A DNA stretch of 64,000 bases from Rhododendron vialii (Eukaryota; Streptophyta; Magnoliopsida; Ericales; Ericaceae). How positions within the stretch are numbered: the first letter of the stretch is position 1; each line of letters opens with the position of its first letter. The notes under the pieces are model-generated. The model saw nothing but the letters and a program-made list of their open reading frames with translations, searched no databases and had not been told where the DNA came from. The stretch is taken from contig NC_080566.1 in assembly GCF_030253575.1 (NCBI RefSeq), positions 7,635,501-7,699,500 on the forward strand, in the 5' to 3' direction. Shown here piece by piece: positions 12,751 through 24,608 of the stretch. The translations under genes and the position numbers were made by a program.

Positions 12751-12810
12751 CACACGCGTATTTTTTTTGGTAATGGAGAAACAGCCCCACAGTCACGCCA
12801 CTAAATAGAT
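11742..12810. other. intergenic, no gene recognised
   Basis: AT-rich sequence. A (CT)n microsatellite lies at 12719-12747. Minus-strand frames here (for example 12353-12823) translate the repeat as RERERE and look like composition artefacts. Confidence 0.5.
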
Positions 12811-12973
12811 CCCGACTGCGCAATCTAAATCTTCGGGGGAGCTAGCGCGGTCGCATTAGTCACGGCTCTCCGCTTACTTCAGGATACTCACCTCCCGACT
12901 ACGCAATCTAAATCTCCGGGGAGCTAGCGCGGCCGTATCAGTCACGGCTATCCACTTACTTCAGGATACTCAC
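12811..12973. repeat. 83-bp direct tandem repeat, two copies
   Basis: CCCGACTGCGCAATCTAAAT at 12811 recurs as CCCGACTACGCAATCTAAAT at 12894, each followed by GGAGCTAGCGCGG and CTTACTTCAGGATACTCACC. More GC-rich than its surroundings. The following GGGAATCAAACCTCAGAGCT has the look of a SINE B-box region read in reverse. Confidence 0.85.
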
Positions 12974-13135
12974 CCCGTGGGGAATCAAACCTCAGAGCTT
13001 GAGGAATACTTTCAAAGCTTGGGCATCCACACGAACCACTGGAGCAATCCTTGGGTGTGACACACATATACACCCTCTCCCTCCTCCAGTAGTCCACTCA
13101 CTACCCTCTCTCTCTCGGAATATATATATATATAT

Positions 13136-14727
13136 GGGAAAATTTCACTGACCTCCCCTGAGGTTTCTGAAATAACACTGTCCTCCCCTTTTTTACCTGA
13201 AAATATCAAGGGACCCCCCCTCTCCGTTAATTGGACGTTAGAAAACGGATGGAAAAGATTATTTCTCTCTCCCCCCACTACTAAAACTAAACTAAACTTC
13301 CAACCAAATAAAACCATGTCATTATACTATAATTTTTACAATACCTATATTATTCTCACCAGACTCTTTACCCCTCTTATTTATAAAATATAAAATATAA
13401 ACATCACTATACTTTGTACCCATTTCACTTTGAAATTTTGTCCTTATTTAAAAGGATTCACATTTGTTAATCTGCTATCAAATTTTTGTGAATTATTAGT
13501 TCGTCTCGATAAGAGGAATTCAAAAAGTAAAAAATTACTCCCTCCGTCCCTTTTTAAGTGTCCTGCTTCGTAACTCCAACTTATTAAAAAGACATCATCA
13601 TTACACCTTTCACATCAACTTTTTCCTCCACTTTCCCTATTTACCCATCATCATTACACTTTTACTCACTAACTTTTCAAAATAAAATCTACTTTTAGGG
13701 ACAAAATAGACAATACACCAACTTTTACCCCCCTAACTTTATAAAATGGACACTTATTAAGGGACAGCCCAAAATGGAATACTGGACACAAAAAAAGGGA
13801 CGGAAGGAGTAAGATTTTTTCCAAATATTTTGAGAAATTCAATATTTTGGGTAAAAATAATAATTTTGTACTCTTTTAATTCTTCTTGTTGAGATAAGCC
13901 AATAATCCACAAAAATTTAACGCAAAACTTGCAAATACGAAAAAATTCAAATATGAACAAAAATCAAAAAGCCTAAAAATCCTACAAACAAACCCCGTAA
14001 AAATCAAAAAACCTAAAAATCCCATCAACAAGCCCGTACCCTCCATTGCCAATAGTTTGTTTTTTGGTTTTTACGGGATTTGTTTGTGAAATTTTTAGGC
14101 TTTTTAATTTTTGTTCAAATTCAAATTTTTTTCATGCGGACTTGTTTGTGTTAATTTTTGAATTTTTTTTGTATTTACTAGTTTTGTGTTAATTTTTGTG
14201 GATCATTGGTTTGTCTCAACGAGAGGAATCAAAAGAATATAAAATTATTACTTTTATCCAAAATATTGAATTTCTCAAAATATTTGGTAAAAGTCTTAAT
14301 TTTTTACTTTTTCAATTCCTCTTATCGAGACGAACGAATAATTCAAAAAAGTTTGATAGAAAATTAGCAATTGTGAAACCTTTTAAATAAGGACAAAATT
14401 TCAAAGTGAAACGGGTACAAAGTATAGTGATGTTTGTATTTTATATTTTATAAATAAGAGTGGTAAAGAGTTTGGTGAGGGTAGTATAGGTATTGTAAAA
14501 TATATAGTACAATGACATCGGTTTTGTTTAGTTGGGAGTTTAGTTTAGTTTTAGTAGTGGGTGGAGAGAGAAATAATCTTTTCCATCCGTTTTCTAACGT
14601 CCAATTAACGGAGAGGGGGTCCCTTGGTATTTTCAGGTAAAGGAGGGAAGGGCAGTGTTATTTCAGAAACCTCAGGGGAGGTTTCTGTTCGTGTCAGAAA
14701 CCTCAGGGGAGGTCAGTGAAATTTGCC
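13136..14727. mobile_element. 1.6 kb foldback element with ~400 bp arms (family Y core inside)
   Basis: Outer arms read TTCACTGACCTCCCCTGAGG at 13144 and its complement near 14714, and pair over several hundred bases including a CCGTTAATTGGACGTTAGAA block. Inside, 13440-14400 is a second palindrome carrying the family Y signature (TTCGTCTCGATAAGAGGAAT against its complement near 14318). TA repeats flank both ends, so the target duplication cannot be read. Long arms are typical of Mutator-like foldback elements; that class is inference. No transposase frame is present. Confidence 0.75.
13538..13809. mobile_element. Stowaway-like MITE nested in the left arm of the palindrome
   Basis: Starts CTCCCTCCGTCCC and ends GGGACGGAAGGAG, flanked by TA at 13536-13537 and 13810-13811. 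Removing it and one TA restores AAAAATTAAGATTTTTTCC, which matches the uninterrupted right arm (AAAAATTAAGACTTTTACC in complement). 272 bp, non-coding. Confidence 0.9.
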
Positions 14728-14907
14728 ACATATATATATATATATATACACACACACACGACCCACAGTGAAAGCAACCTAACGACAAATTGCTGGTCTC
14801 CTACTCGTCTTTTGAATTTGAATTTGTGAATGGAGCTGGATCCTCACCGATTACTGGAGGGTTTCTGTGGAACTTTTTATGGGATCTTTCTAAACTCGTT
14901 TAACAGA

Positions 14908-15276
14908 AATGCTACACACACAGCAAAAGTGCACAGATTTTTTGTGGGGCCCATTACGGATCCCACACAAATAATTCGAGCCATTCATTAAATATAAAAC
15001 ATTTTTTCAAGGGTCCTTGCAAAAAATCAGCTCAATCCGATATCTATAAGTGTTTGATTCAATCATTTAACTTTTCATTATCCTGAGATTCGAATGAAAA
15101 GTTAAATGATTGAATCAAGCATCTATAATATCAGATTGAGATGATTTTTCCCGGATGCCCTTGAAAAAATATTTTACATTTAATGAACGGCTCGGATTAT
15201 TTAAGTGTGATCCATAGTGGGCTCCACAAAAAATCTGTGCACAAAATCTGTTCACATTTGCTGTGTGTGTAGCATT
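14908..15276. mobile_element. foldback MITE with ACACACAGC termini
   Basis: Left ATGCTACACACACAGCAAAA and right TTTGCTGTGTGTGTAGCAT are inverted repeats. Pairing continues through CAGATTTTTTGTGGGGCCCA and TGATTGAATCAAG to a centre near 15085. 370 bp, no coding potential. Confidence 0.8.
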
Positions 15277-15523
15277 ACTATGATTGTTTAATGATCGAAA
15301 TCATTCACTTCTAGAGTTCATTGAGTACATTGATCATGCCGAAGATCATGATCATTGGTTGTCACTTGATATATATTGAAACACATTTAAGTTATACAAG
15401 AAAAGATTTTGATCCAGCGTGAACAATTCTAATAATTGAAGTGCGCCCGAGATAACCCAGCAAAAGGCTAAGAACTTGAAAGGAGTTGAATCCTTATGAA
15501 TACGTGTATTGAATAAAAGGGAA

Positions 15524-15654
15524 CCCTTTTCTTTTTTCCGGGTAATAAAAGGAAACTCAAAAGTACTTTTAATAATTTAATTGGAAAACCCTTTTTTTTT
15601 CCGGGTAATAAAAGGAAACTCAAAAGTACTTTTAATAATTTAATTGGAAAACCC
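15524..15654. repeat. 63-bp perfect-core tandem duplication
   Basis: CCGGGTAATAAAAGGAAACT begins at 15538 and again at 15601; the following ~50 bases including AGTACTTTTAATAATTTAAT are identical in both copies. Near identity implies a recent slippage or unequal exchange event. Confidence 0.9.
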
Positions 15655-16625
15655 CTACTTTGCATAAGTTTCACTACAATTTTCAGTCTCCTATTTATTA
15701 ATATCATGAGAGCATAACAAAGCTTCTCCTACTCACAAACACAGGGTGCAAGGGCCAACATGCGTGGTGGGCCTGGATCGGATTGGGCCGTTCATGTTCG
15801 GCAATGAACGGCTCAAATTTTCATCTTGATTGGACAGTTGAGATTTGTTCGACCGGATGGGGCCAACACCCATATTTTCCCCTCGGGACAGCAGGGTAAC
15901 ACTCCTACTCACACAGCCTTTGTTCACCGGACTATCACCACACTTGAGTCACCTGCTTCACTAACTCATCTACCACCAAGATGGTACTATCTGGTACAAG
16001 AAGTAATTAAAGCTTATGTTAGGACCCTTCATATACTCAATTTAATGTACAAAACTTCTTGTTTCATTTTTCTAAAAAATTCAGCAATCTTTATGATGGC
16101 TTCTGCTACCATTAATGGAGGGAAAAAAAAAACCTTTAAAACAATCCACTAATTTAGGAGTTTCACTTTGATGCTTTTGATTTGCGCTTAGCAAAGACAA
16201 ATAAGTTTTCATAATCTGAACTGCAAAGAAACACCATTGGCGCAATATGAAAGTTCCTTCGAAGATTTTACGAAAATATAATTGATCTTCACACTCCTTT
16301 TTCTACCATTTGTATTCTTTTATAATCTTAACTCGTGAATTCGCTACAATAATACCCTTTTATGTAATGAAAATTGAGCATGTGAAAGGACAATTTTGTA
16401 ACTTTGCATGAACAAAGACAAAAGCGGGACAACAAATGTAAATAAGAAAATTGTGAAAATTACCACCCTTTTTAACTTGTACTGATTTCAAAACTCAAAC
16501 CACCCTTATAAAAACTTCAAGTTGTGAAGAGGAAGAGGAAGAAGAAGAAGAAGAGTAAAGGTTGAGACTTTGAAGAAAAAGCCATACGTACATCACAAAA
16601 AGGCCAAGGTAAAAAGCACACATTT
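15655..16625. other. upstream region of gene 2
   Basis: Intergenic DNA leading to the start at 16626; an A/G-rich leader (GAAGAGGAAGAGGAAGAAG) lies at 16525-16550. A 108-codon frame at 15826-16152 matches nothing I know. Confidence 0.5.
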
Positions 16626-16861
16626 ATGAGCTCAACCACCATGGAAATCCATAAAAGAGATACTGAGCCTGATTTCAACTTGAGAGAATGGGGCCTGAAG
16701 GCTAAAATGGTCAGTAGAGAAAACACACTTTCAAGAAGGTTTTCAGCACCAAGCTTCAGGAGAAGTTTCAGAGAAGACCCAAATAAGTCTTTCAGATCCA
16801 ATATAACCATTTCTAGCACTGCTTCTTCTCCTGGTTACACCTTAAAAGGTATACATATAAC

Positions 16862-16898
<37 letters not shown>

Positions 16899-19006
16899 GA
16901 ATTGCAATCTTGAAGTTTCTAGTTGAAATGTAACAACTCTGTTTTTCTTTGCAGAGGAAATTGACCCTTCAACATACTCATTCACTGCTGCTCTCAAAGG
17001 TAAGCCTTGGTTATACAACCAAAATATTTGTACAGAACCTTTATATATATAAGCCTTTTGTAATCCGTCGTTTCAAACCAATACCCGCGACCATGGTTTG
17101 AAATCGCAGTATCAGGATGACATAATGCAACAACATTGGGATGTACTAAAACAATCTCGAGACACCGTGACTTAATAACGGTGGTTGTGGCATGTAATAG
17201 TATATCACGATATCGACCAATACAAATCAAGAATCGAGCGTAGCAGTCGTGATTTTTTTTTTTTTTTCAAAAGCTTCGACTCGATAAAAAAAAATTGCTT
17301 TACAGGATCTCAATCTGCTATAATGGCCGAATGGTGGTCACATCGCCAACAAACCAGTTAAAAAACCAAATCTCATTCTCACATCGGTACTACAGTTACC
17401 GGAAAGGCAAAAGAACACACCAAAGCTTCTCCGCCATTGTGACTTAAAAATTGTCAATAAGTTCATTCCCATAATGTCATAAGTTCACAACTATAATGTT
17501 TTGCTATCGAATTTGAACGATTATTTCGCAACTTTTTTTTTTTTTTTTTTGTGGGTTATGCAGCATTGCAGGCAAGATCAGCATATGGCTGGGAGTGCCT
17601 ATCACCAGATGGTTTTGCTTTGAATTCCAAGTGGAATGAGGCTGAGAAGTACATTTGCAACCCACTCTCAGGAGAAGTCCCATTGGAGTGTTTATCTGCC
17701 AAAACACTCAGTGGGAGGTCTTTCTGCAGCTTAGCAGCTGGCAGGATTACCATGTCTGCCCCTCTCATTTACCCTTCTCACTCAAGGCTGGTCGTTCACT
17801 CAAAGACTTCTCTCCCCTCACATGAAATTGAAGCCCACTTTCCAATCGAAGGTGTGTTTTCACTCACTCAATACACACTTAAACATGAATTGGTGTTTAT
17901 GTGCTTCTGTTTTTCATTCACCTCTCTCAGAGCGAGTTCGCTTGCCGGTGCCCAAGTAATTTGTTAAAGTCGTTTTCTGATAACCGTCAAAGCTGGCCCT
18001 GAGCTAAAGCTCGCGTTACGGCCGCTTTAGGCTTCCAAAACTTTTTGAATTTGAAGAGCCTCTCCTACTTTTTTACCTTTTACAATAGTCCAATAAAAGG
18101 GCTTCGTTTTTTTATTTTCGCTTTAGACTCTCGAAAAGTCAGGGTCGGCTCTGCAACAACCGTGTTAAAAAGTCAAAAAAAAAAGAAGCAATGTTACTCC
18201 TATTTGGTGCTGTTTTCGGCACAACCGTCAATTTCTTTCCTCGTAGGAAGAGAGGAGGGAGGAGAAATTAGTTGGGTTTGGGTGAGGGTTAGGAGAGAAA
18301 TTTTTCAATGACAGGTGGATACCATGTCACCTGGCTGATGTGGTGCCCGAGCGGACACATCCGAACCTCCAAAAGTGTATTGAACGGTTCAGATTGAAAC
18401 TAGTCTCTCTCCTCTCACCCCCACACTCTCTCTCCTCTTTCTCTCTCCTTTTTCTCTCTCCAAATTCAAGCTGTCCAAAACCAAAATGGACGGCCCGGAT
18501 GCACCGAACAGGCACCACGTGGTACCCACTCGACACTAAAAATTTCTTAGGGAGCAAGGTTCGACGAAGCCAAACTTACTGTCAAATTTAGCACCAAATT
18601 GGTTTTATGAATATTTGGCACCAAGTTTGAATACCCTCTTTGTATTACTCTTACAAAATTTCCCAAAATTTCTATGGTGATCACATGATTATGCATGTAT
18701 TATACCATTTCATATTCTACACCCATAAATGACGTATATAGACACTTTTGACCTGATGCTTTACATAGACCGATCACATTATCATAAGATGTTTCCTACT
18801 TTAATAAGTGGTTGGTTAAAGTGAGACGTCGCATTAAAATGGAGTTCAAATATAACAAAGAAATATGGTCGCAATAATATTGCTTGCGCATTCTCTAATG
18901 TCCAACCATTATACAAGTGTCGATTGACGACTTGTGATAAATTATATATTATGGTTACCGTAACATTATTGTTAAATCAGATTTGTTCTAAGAAGTTGAA
19001 ATTCTC

Positions 19007-19096
<90 letters not shown>

Positions 19097-22000
19097 CAGT
19101 GGCAGAGAAGAAAGTGTGCAGCAAGACCAGAGATGTGGGAACCCAAAGCACACCACCACCTGAGCTCAGCTGCTGCAGCTCTCGATCAAGCAGTCCCAGC
19201 CCTGCCCCCACTCCTTCAGTTGAAGAGAGGTCCATAAAGAGAGATGAGGCTGAAATAGACGACTCACCCACCAGTACCAATTTGGAAAAACTCATCAACT
19301 TTGGTGAAAAGGTACGTTTCTTCTATAACCCAATTCTTTTTTCAACTTGCAGAAACAGAAACACCTGTTTTTTTTTTCCCTCCTGCTCGAGTACCGGATG
19401 TGGACGTTACATTTTCAATACAGCGTCTTCTGTGATCAGGGCCGGCTCATAAGTTTTGGAGGTCGGAAGTGAATCTCTTGAATGAGGCCTCCCTATATTT
19501 TTCATACAAAAATGGTCTAAAAAAGTCTCATAAAAAAAACCATTACAAAAGAGTAATTCCACCATTATAAAAAAAACCATTACTCCTCATGCATTTCTTT
19601 TCTTTTTCTTTTTCTTTTTTTTACCATCACAGTGTTTCTAATGAGTAATTCTACCGTTTGGGCCTATTTTGTAACTCCTAAATTTCAATTGGACCTATTC
19701 TGTGTAAAGAATGCTCAGTGCAAAAAAAAATTGGACCATATATATATACATATATATAAGGATTCTAGAATTTTAAAAACCCTCATTTTTAATTTTTTTT
19801 TTTGAGGCCCGAAGCACGTGCTTCCTTGGCCTCTCCCAATAGCCAGCCCAGTCTGTGATGGAACTATCGACCAAGTTCGGGCAGACTTTTTTCAGAACTT
19901 TTCGACACGGTTTTTTTTGTTGTTTTTTTCCCTCCTGCTGGAGTACTCAGTACCGGACGTTACATTTTATTTTCCCCAATCTACAGGGCGGGGGAATTAG
20001 TGAATTCTAAATACGGTGTCTTCTGTGATGGAACTATCAACCGAGTTCGGACAGACTTTTTTTCTGAACTTTTCGACACGGTCTTTTTAATTTTTTTTCC
20101 CCCCTCCTGCTGGAGTACCGGACGTGGATGTTACATTTTTTTCCCCAATCTACTGGGCAGGGTAATTAGTGAATTCTAAATACAATGTCTTCTGTGATGG
20201 AACCATCAACCGAGTTTGGACAGACTTTTTTCCGAACTTTCCGACACGATTTTTTTGGTTGTTTTCCCCTAGTTTTGACACGTATACAGTATATATATGT
20301 GTCAAAAAGACCGTGTTGAAAGCCCATGAAAAGTTTGTCCAAACTCATCCCAAATAGCCTTGGACGCCACGTACATCTTTATTTTTGGCCTATATTTGTC
20401 TTCTGCTTTTTGGTTTCTGTTTTCTATTTTTTTTCCCACATAAGATTTTCTAAATCTGTTTTTGGCAGAATTTTATTCCCAAGTCTTTAGTCTATTACAA
20501 AAAAAAATCATGCTATTAACGTAAAATTCCAGGACCACTTTATATCTTTATTTCTGGTTTCGGGCAGGCCTATTTTGCTTTCTTTTTTTCTTCTTCTTTT
20601 GTGTATTTTTTTCCACATAAAACACACGAGACATAAATTTGACAAAAAAAATTCAAGACCCTTTTTCGGTAAGATACTTTTGGAAACAACTACTCTCTAT
20701 AATTTGTGTGCATAATTTGTAAATTTCTTTGCACCAATTTAAGGAACTGCTAATTGATTTTTATTTCAAAATAGTAACCCAAACACGGCCTTTCCTGCCT
20801 TCCAATTTTTATATTTTGTAAAATTCCTTAGGCTACTTTCGTCTTGTCTATTTATTTATCCTTCCAAGATTTATCCACTCATCTTTCAGAACCGCATAAT
20901 GGTTAGATATTAGGATTGTGTTGGTCCCCATTATTTATTAATGAAGGGAAACCAAACAATGCCAAAAATACATTTGAATTGGTAGTGTCTGATTCTTCTT
21001 GGACAAAAATTTTGAATTTTTTTGGATACAATGTTTATCTGGATTTTATTTCCTGAAAGCATAGAAATGGGTTTCATTAGTATTGGTACTACCGATACAA
21101 GAACAAATTTTATTTTATTTTTTGTACATGAATATTAAGTTCAACGAGCGAAATAAGATGAACGATTTGTATATAATCACTCTAATAGGCATGGGATAAA
21201 CTGATAAACCCTGATCAGCTCCTTTCCCTACCTAACCCACCTCTCCATCCCCTTAAAACTCCTACATTTTTTGGAAGCACCTCGGCCCACAATTATGCTT
21301 GAACCGTTCATTTTATACAACCTACAATGAATAACACGTAGGCAAAAATTGATTCTCTCGAATATCAGTAGGGATGAGAAAAGGTTACAAGTCATTAAGA
21401 GAAATAGATAGCGAATATAATGTGATGTTAATCTCATATCGGCTGTATCCCAGCCTCAAGACACTAAGATGCTTAAGTCTGTTTCCACTCGAGGAGTTAG
21501 AAAGTAGACAATACTTAGGTCACGAGAAACGGGGTATTTATCTAGGATTTATCATGTATCTTTTTACATAGAGATTGTACGTGGGGCCTTGTATGACGTC
21601 ACTCGCAACCGCTTTCCTAATAAGGTCATCCATGAAGATTGCCGGCCAGGTGACATGTAGGTAGACGCCATGTGGCCGAGCCATGCCACTCAGCCCCTGC
21701 ACGGCTCCGCCCTATCATGCTTGCTTGTTCGCCGAACTAGGCCAGGCGAGATACTATGCCCCGCCCGCCATTCCACGGGCCGATCACCCTAGTCGGGCTA
21801 CTTGACCGACGCCAAGCAGCCCAGTCAGGCTCAACCCACCAGGTTCGGACCGAACGGTATCAAATGTTCGGCATATCACACAATATATACTCATGTGACT
21901 ATCGATGTGCGATCTCGTTGAGAAGGACATGCTACAAGAGGACTGAATAAATTATCATTCACCAGGGTGGACCACTTTTTCTTTCCCTCAAAAACGTTCC

Positions 22001-23207
22001 AAGTAATTTCACCCCAAAAATCAACAACGTACAAGTGTGTCCCACGAGAGTTGATGCCTGCCTTTTCTGCCCTCCCTCACCTGAATTATTTGCCTTGCTT
22101 TCTGCAGCATAAAAATGCTTATATGCTTTTGTGACCTGCACGTCTCTGTTTCAGACCAGAATAATTTGCCCTTTTTTCGTGTCAAATCAGACAATTATTT
22201 GATTATTCCTGTCCAAAAATAATGGGTTTTTTTCCAATGTTTGAGCCATCAGATCAATGCATGACTAGGAAATTGTCGTGTTTTTTTTCTCTTCTTTCTT
22301 CCTTTCTTGGATTCTCCGATGATGCTTCTCTGCAGAACATTGATCACTTATTTAGTTCTCCCTTTTTTCCTTTTTGTCTTGTTTCTGGGATCTTGGGTGT
22401 TTTTCTTTGACAGAAACTTATTCACGGCTCATCCGTGAACAAGTTCTTTACAGCAACAACCAATCGTGACCGTCCAAAAGTGTTCTGGACGGTTCAGATT
22501 CTAATAAAAATTTTGACCATCCATAACACTTTTGAACGGTCGCGATTGGCTTCTCTTTTTCTTTTAGGTGTTTGATTAGGTTAGGTTAGGTAAAGTTTTT
22601 TGTTATTATTTTTTTTTTTTTTGTAAAATTATTCTTTACAGATAAATCCAAAAACTCACTTGTTTTCAATTAAGCAGAAATATTGAAACTTTTTTGCTAT
22701 ATGTGGCACGTTATCTATACTTCTTAGGCAGAAATAAAATGAACTCTGGAGTTAATATAAAAAGAGAATTGAATATTCACATTCTCCTTTAAACTTTTCG
22801 CGGTACGTTTTTCGGTCTGCACTCTCACTGAAAGTTTAATTATTCATCTTGCAAATCACTTATGAATTTTCAAACTTAACCATAATTTGTTATAAATGTT
22901 TCAAAATAGCATGGCAGTCCATATCTGATGTTGATGTGGTGGTGTAATTAGTACTTAATGAGTGAAGGAAATGATGTTGCAGGTTGAAGTGAAAGAAACA
23001 ATACCAGAGAAAGAAGCAGCAAAAGGAGAGGAGGAAATGGTTGATATGAGGAAAAAAGGAAAGCAAATGTGCATGTGCAGGCAAGGTGGGTGCTTACCAT
23101 GGAGGGGTTTGTGGATGAGAAAAAGGAAGAGGGAGAAACACAAACCAAGAAAGAAGAATATGTTTTTTCACCATATCAATGGAATTCTAAACAAATCAGC
23201 TAGCTAG
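16626..23207 (+). CDS. conserved plant-specific protein of unknown function (5 exons, 330 aa)
   Basis: Exons 16626-16848, 16955-16999, 17564-17851, 19100-19311 and 22983-23207 join in frame (phases 1, 1, 1, 0), ending at TAG 23205. The protein opens with a basic/serine region (KMVSRENTLSRRFSAPSFRR, then SNITISSTASSPGYTLKEEI). The conserved centre at about residues 90-130 contains ALQARSAYGWECLSPDGFAL, KWNEAEKYICNPLSGEVPLE and CLSAKTLSGRSF. A polar Ser/Pro linker follows (TRDVGTQSTPPP), and a Lys/Glu-rich tail ends in a Cys/Trp/Lys-rich segment (CMCRQGGCLPWRG). I recognise the centre as shared by uncharacterised proteins of many flowering plants, but know no function. The Trp-Asn-Glu-Ala-Glu-(K/R)-(Y/W)-I pattern faintly recalls remorin-type N-terminal motifs; this is a weak hint, not a call. 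The C-terminal basic, Cys-rich segment could mediate membrane or nucleic-acid contact; that is inference. Confidence 0.85.
16865..16895. repeat. (CT)n microsatellite in intron 1 of gene 2
   Basis: About 15 CT units within the 106-bp first intron. They end about 60 bases before the acceptor at 16954, so this one is not the immediate pyrimidine tract. Confidence 0.9.
17987..18157. mobile_element. short hAT-like MITE in intron 3 of gene 2 (tentative)
   Basis: Left AGCTGGCCCTGAGCTAAAGC against right CAGGGTCGGCTCTGC in complement gives imperfect inverted ends, with partly matching flanks (AACCGTCA versus AACCGTGT). The termini resemble the CAGGGCCGGC ends of the element at 19437. Small and degraded. 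Confidence 0.45.
19012..19092. repeat. (CT)~40 microsatellite abutting the 3' splice site of intron 3
   Basis: About 80 bases of pure CT run up to TCCATCCAG, whose AG (19098-19099) is the acceptor for exon 4. The microsatellite itself is the polypyrimidine tract of this intron. Length change here would alter the pyrimidine tract but not the reading frame. Confidence 0.95.
19370..20345. repeat. ~170-bp tandem repeat in intron 4 of gene 2
   Basis: The unit includes CTTCTGTGATGGAACTATC, GACTTTTTTCAGAACTTTTC, CGACACGGT, CCTCCTGCTGGAGTACC, GGACGTTACATTTT and TTAGTGAATTCTAAATAC. Two-plus units run from 19852 to about 20345, and a partial unit at 19375-19436 is cut off by the element at 19437. Confidence 0.8.
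19437..19851. mobile_element. non-autonomous hAT element with perfect 8-bp target duplication
   Basis: TCTGTGAT occurs at 19429-19436 and 19852-19859, directly flanking termini CAGGGCCGGCT and AGCCAGCCCAG (inverted, two mismatches). Eight-base duplications and CAGGG ends are established hAT features. 415 bp, no open frame; it sits inside a tandem-repeat unit in intron 4. Confidence 0.88.
20346..22982. other. remainder of intron 4 of gene 2
   Basis: No further exon recognised. 21590-21900 is clearly more GC-rich than its surroundings and may be a fragment of an older insertion. 22430-22550 is a short imperfect palindrome (CGTGACCGTCCAAAAGTGTT against AACACTTTTGAACGGTCGCG). Confidence 0.5.
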
Positions 23208-24608
23208 CTAGCTAGCTACAAAATAAAGAAGACGACGGGAAAAGAGTCGCAGAAGTGTTAGCGAACCAGAAAGTTGTTCAGGAAACAGTTCTAGAATTCA
23301 AAACGGGGAAGGCTCAGATGAATCGTGAGGGTGGTGAATCACCCAAGCCTTTCGTTTTGAATTCCGACGCATTTTGTAGGACAATTTTCCGAAGTTCCCT
23401 CTACAACTAGATGAATCTGAGCCTTCCGTTTCGAATCGAGACTCTTTCTAGGGTAGTTTCCTGGGACCATAATAGAGTTTCTAAAAATTATAAGTGGTCC
23501 TAAGTGAAGTTTTGGTAACGGACGGGGAGGGAGGATGGGATAATGGCTTGTTGCTGATTTTAGTCATGTCTGTACTTTGCCAATGTCATGTTTTGTTCTT
23601 ATGTTGGTGTTATATTCACATACAGCTCGGCCTTCACATGCTTGTCTGCTTGACGTATGCGTTGGAAATTCTCAGCACTCTCTAAAATAGATCAAACGAA
23701 AATTAAGGACGAGAATTGAAAGTGCAAACAGCAAACCCCAGTCAAGGATTATGTGACATAAGTTCCCTCGCCCTCACCCACAAAACTGATCAATGTACTA
23801 CGCTGTGAGTTCTATCAGATTGGATGGAAAATATATCTGTGCACAAAAGTCTACAAACCGCATAAATCTATGTTCTAATAGGTAATGCGTACCTCGCTTA
23901 AACCACAAGCGGTGTAAGTAAAGTTTGCATTGATTAATCAATAAATAGAGCAATGCTCATTGGTTCAAAAAACATTGCCTCGAGTAAAATCGAATCAGAA
24001 TAGTGAAATACAACTGAGAATAAATTCCGCAGATTCTTACAAATAACATAATTTGTCTAATTTGGTACTAGAACTGTGTGCTAACAATGAGAAATATTGT
24101 ACAACTATGTTACAGCACTGCAACTTTCAAAAAGTTGCAAGCAATTTTACACAATTCAATCCTCAAACTGGAAGCCACCTTTTGGACTGAAGAGACATAG
24201 TTGCCTTCCCTAAAAAAATTGGAAGCAGTCTTCACTACACCTACAAAGACATGGAAATGGCCTTGGCTCAAGTCCATCTGCATCCAATCAACAGCCAACT
24301 CTCCAATTTATGAAAAATTATTCAGTGCCCTTGGGCACCGCCACATGCTGCCCCAAGCCTCCCCGTACCAATGTGTGGTGGTGGAGATGCCTGGGGCACC
24401 ACGTGGTGGTGCCCATCGGCACTGAACAATCATTCTCAATTTTACAGCTCAATAGCCAATAAATAAATAGCTAGAATAGATTGGGAATTTAAGAAATCCA
24501 ACTATTACTATTTTGATACTCAATGAGTACCTGACATGTGGCATAATCAGAGCAACAGAGATCATGTAACATGGTTGATTACACTGGGTGAATGAGATGA
24601 TTGATTAG
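23208..24608. other. convergent intergenic region between gene 2 and the zinc-finger/DDT gene
   Basis: Both 3' ends face each other here. 23268-23462 is an imperfect palindrome (GGGGAAGGCTCAGATGAATC against ATGAATCTGAGCCTTCCG). No gene recognised. Confidence 0.55.
24317..24435. mobile_element. short palindromic MITE with ATTATTCAGTGCCC ends
   Basis: Left GAAAAATTATTCAGTGCCC and right GGCACTGAACAATCATTC are imperfect inverted repeats, and the inner GGGCACCGCCAC and GTGGTGGTGCCC pair. The ends resemble those of the large foldback at 59989-61001 (GAGAAATTATTCATTGCCCC) and a copy beginning near 41521. Confidence 0.6.

Noticed and set aside
15826..16152. 108-codon frame ahead of gene 2
   Set aside because: No family, no matching splice sites, and composition like intergenic DNA.
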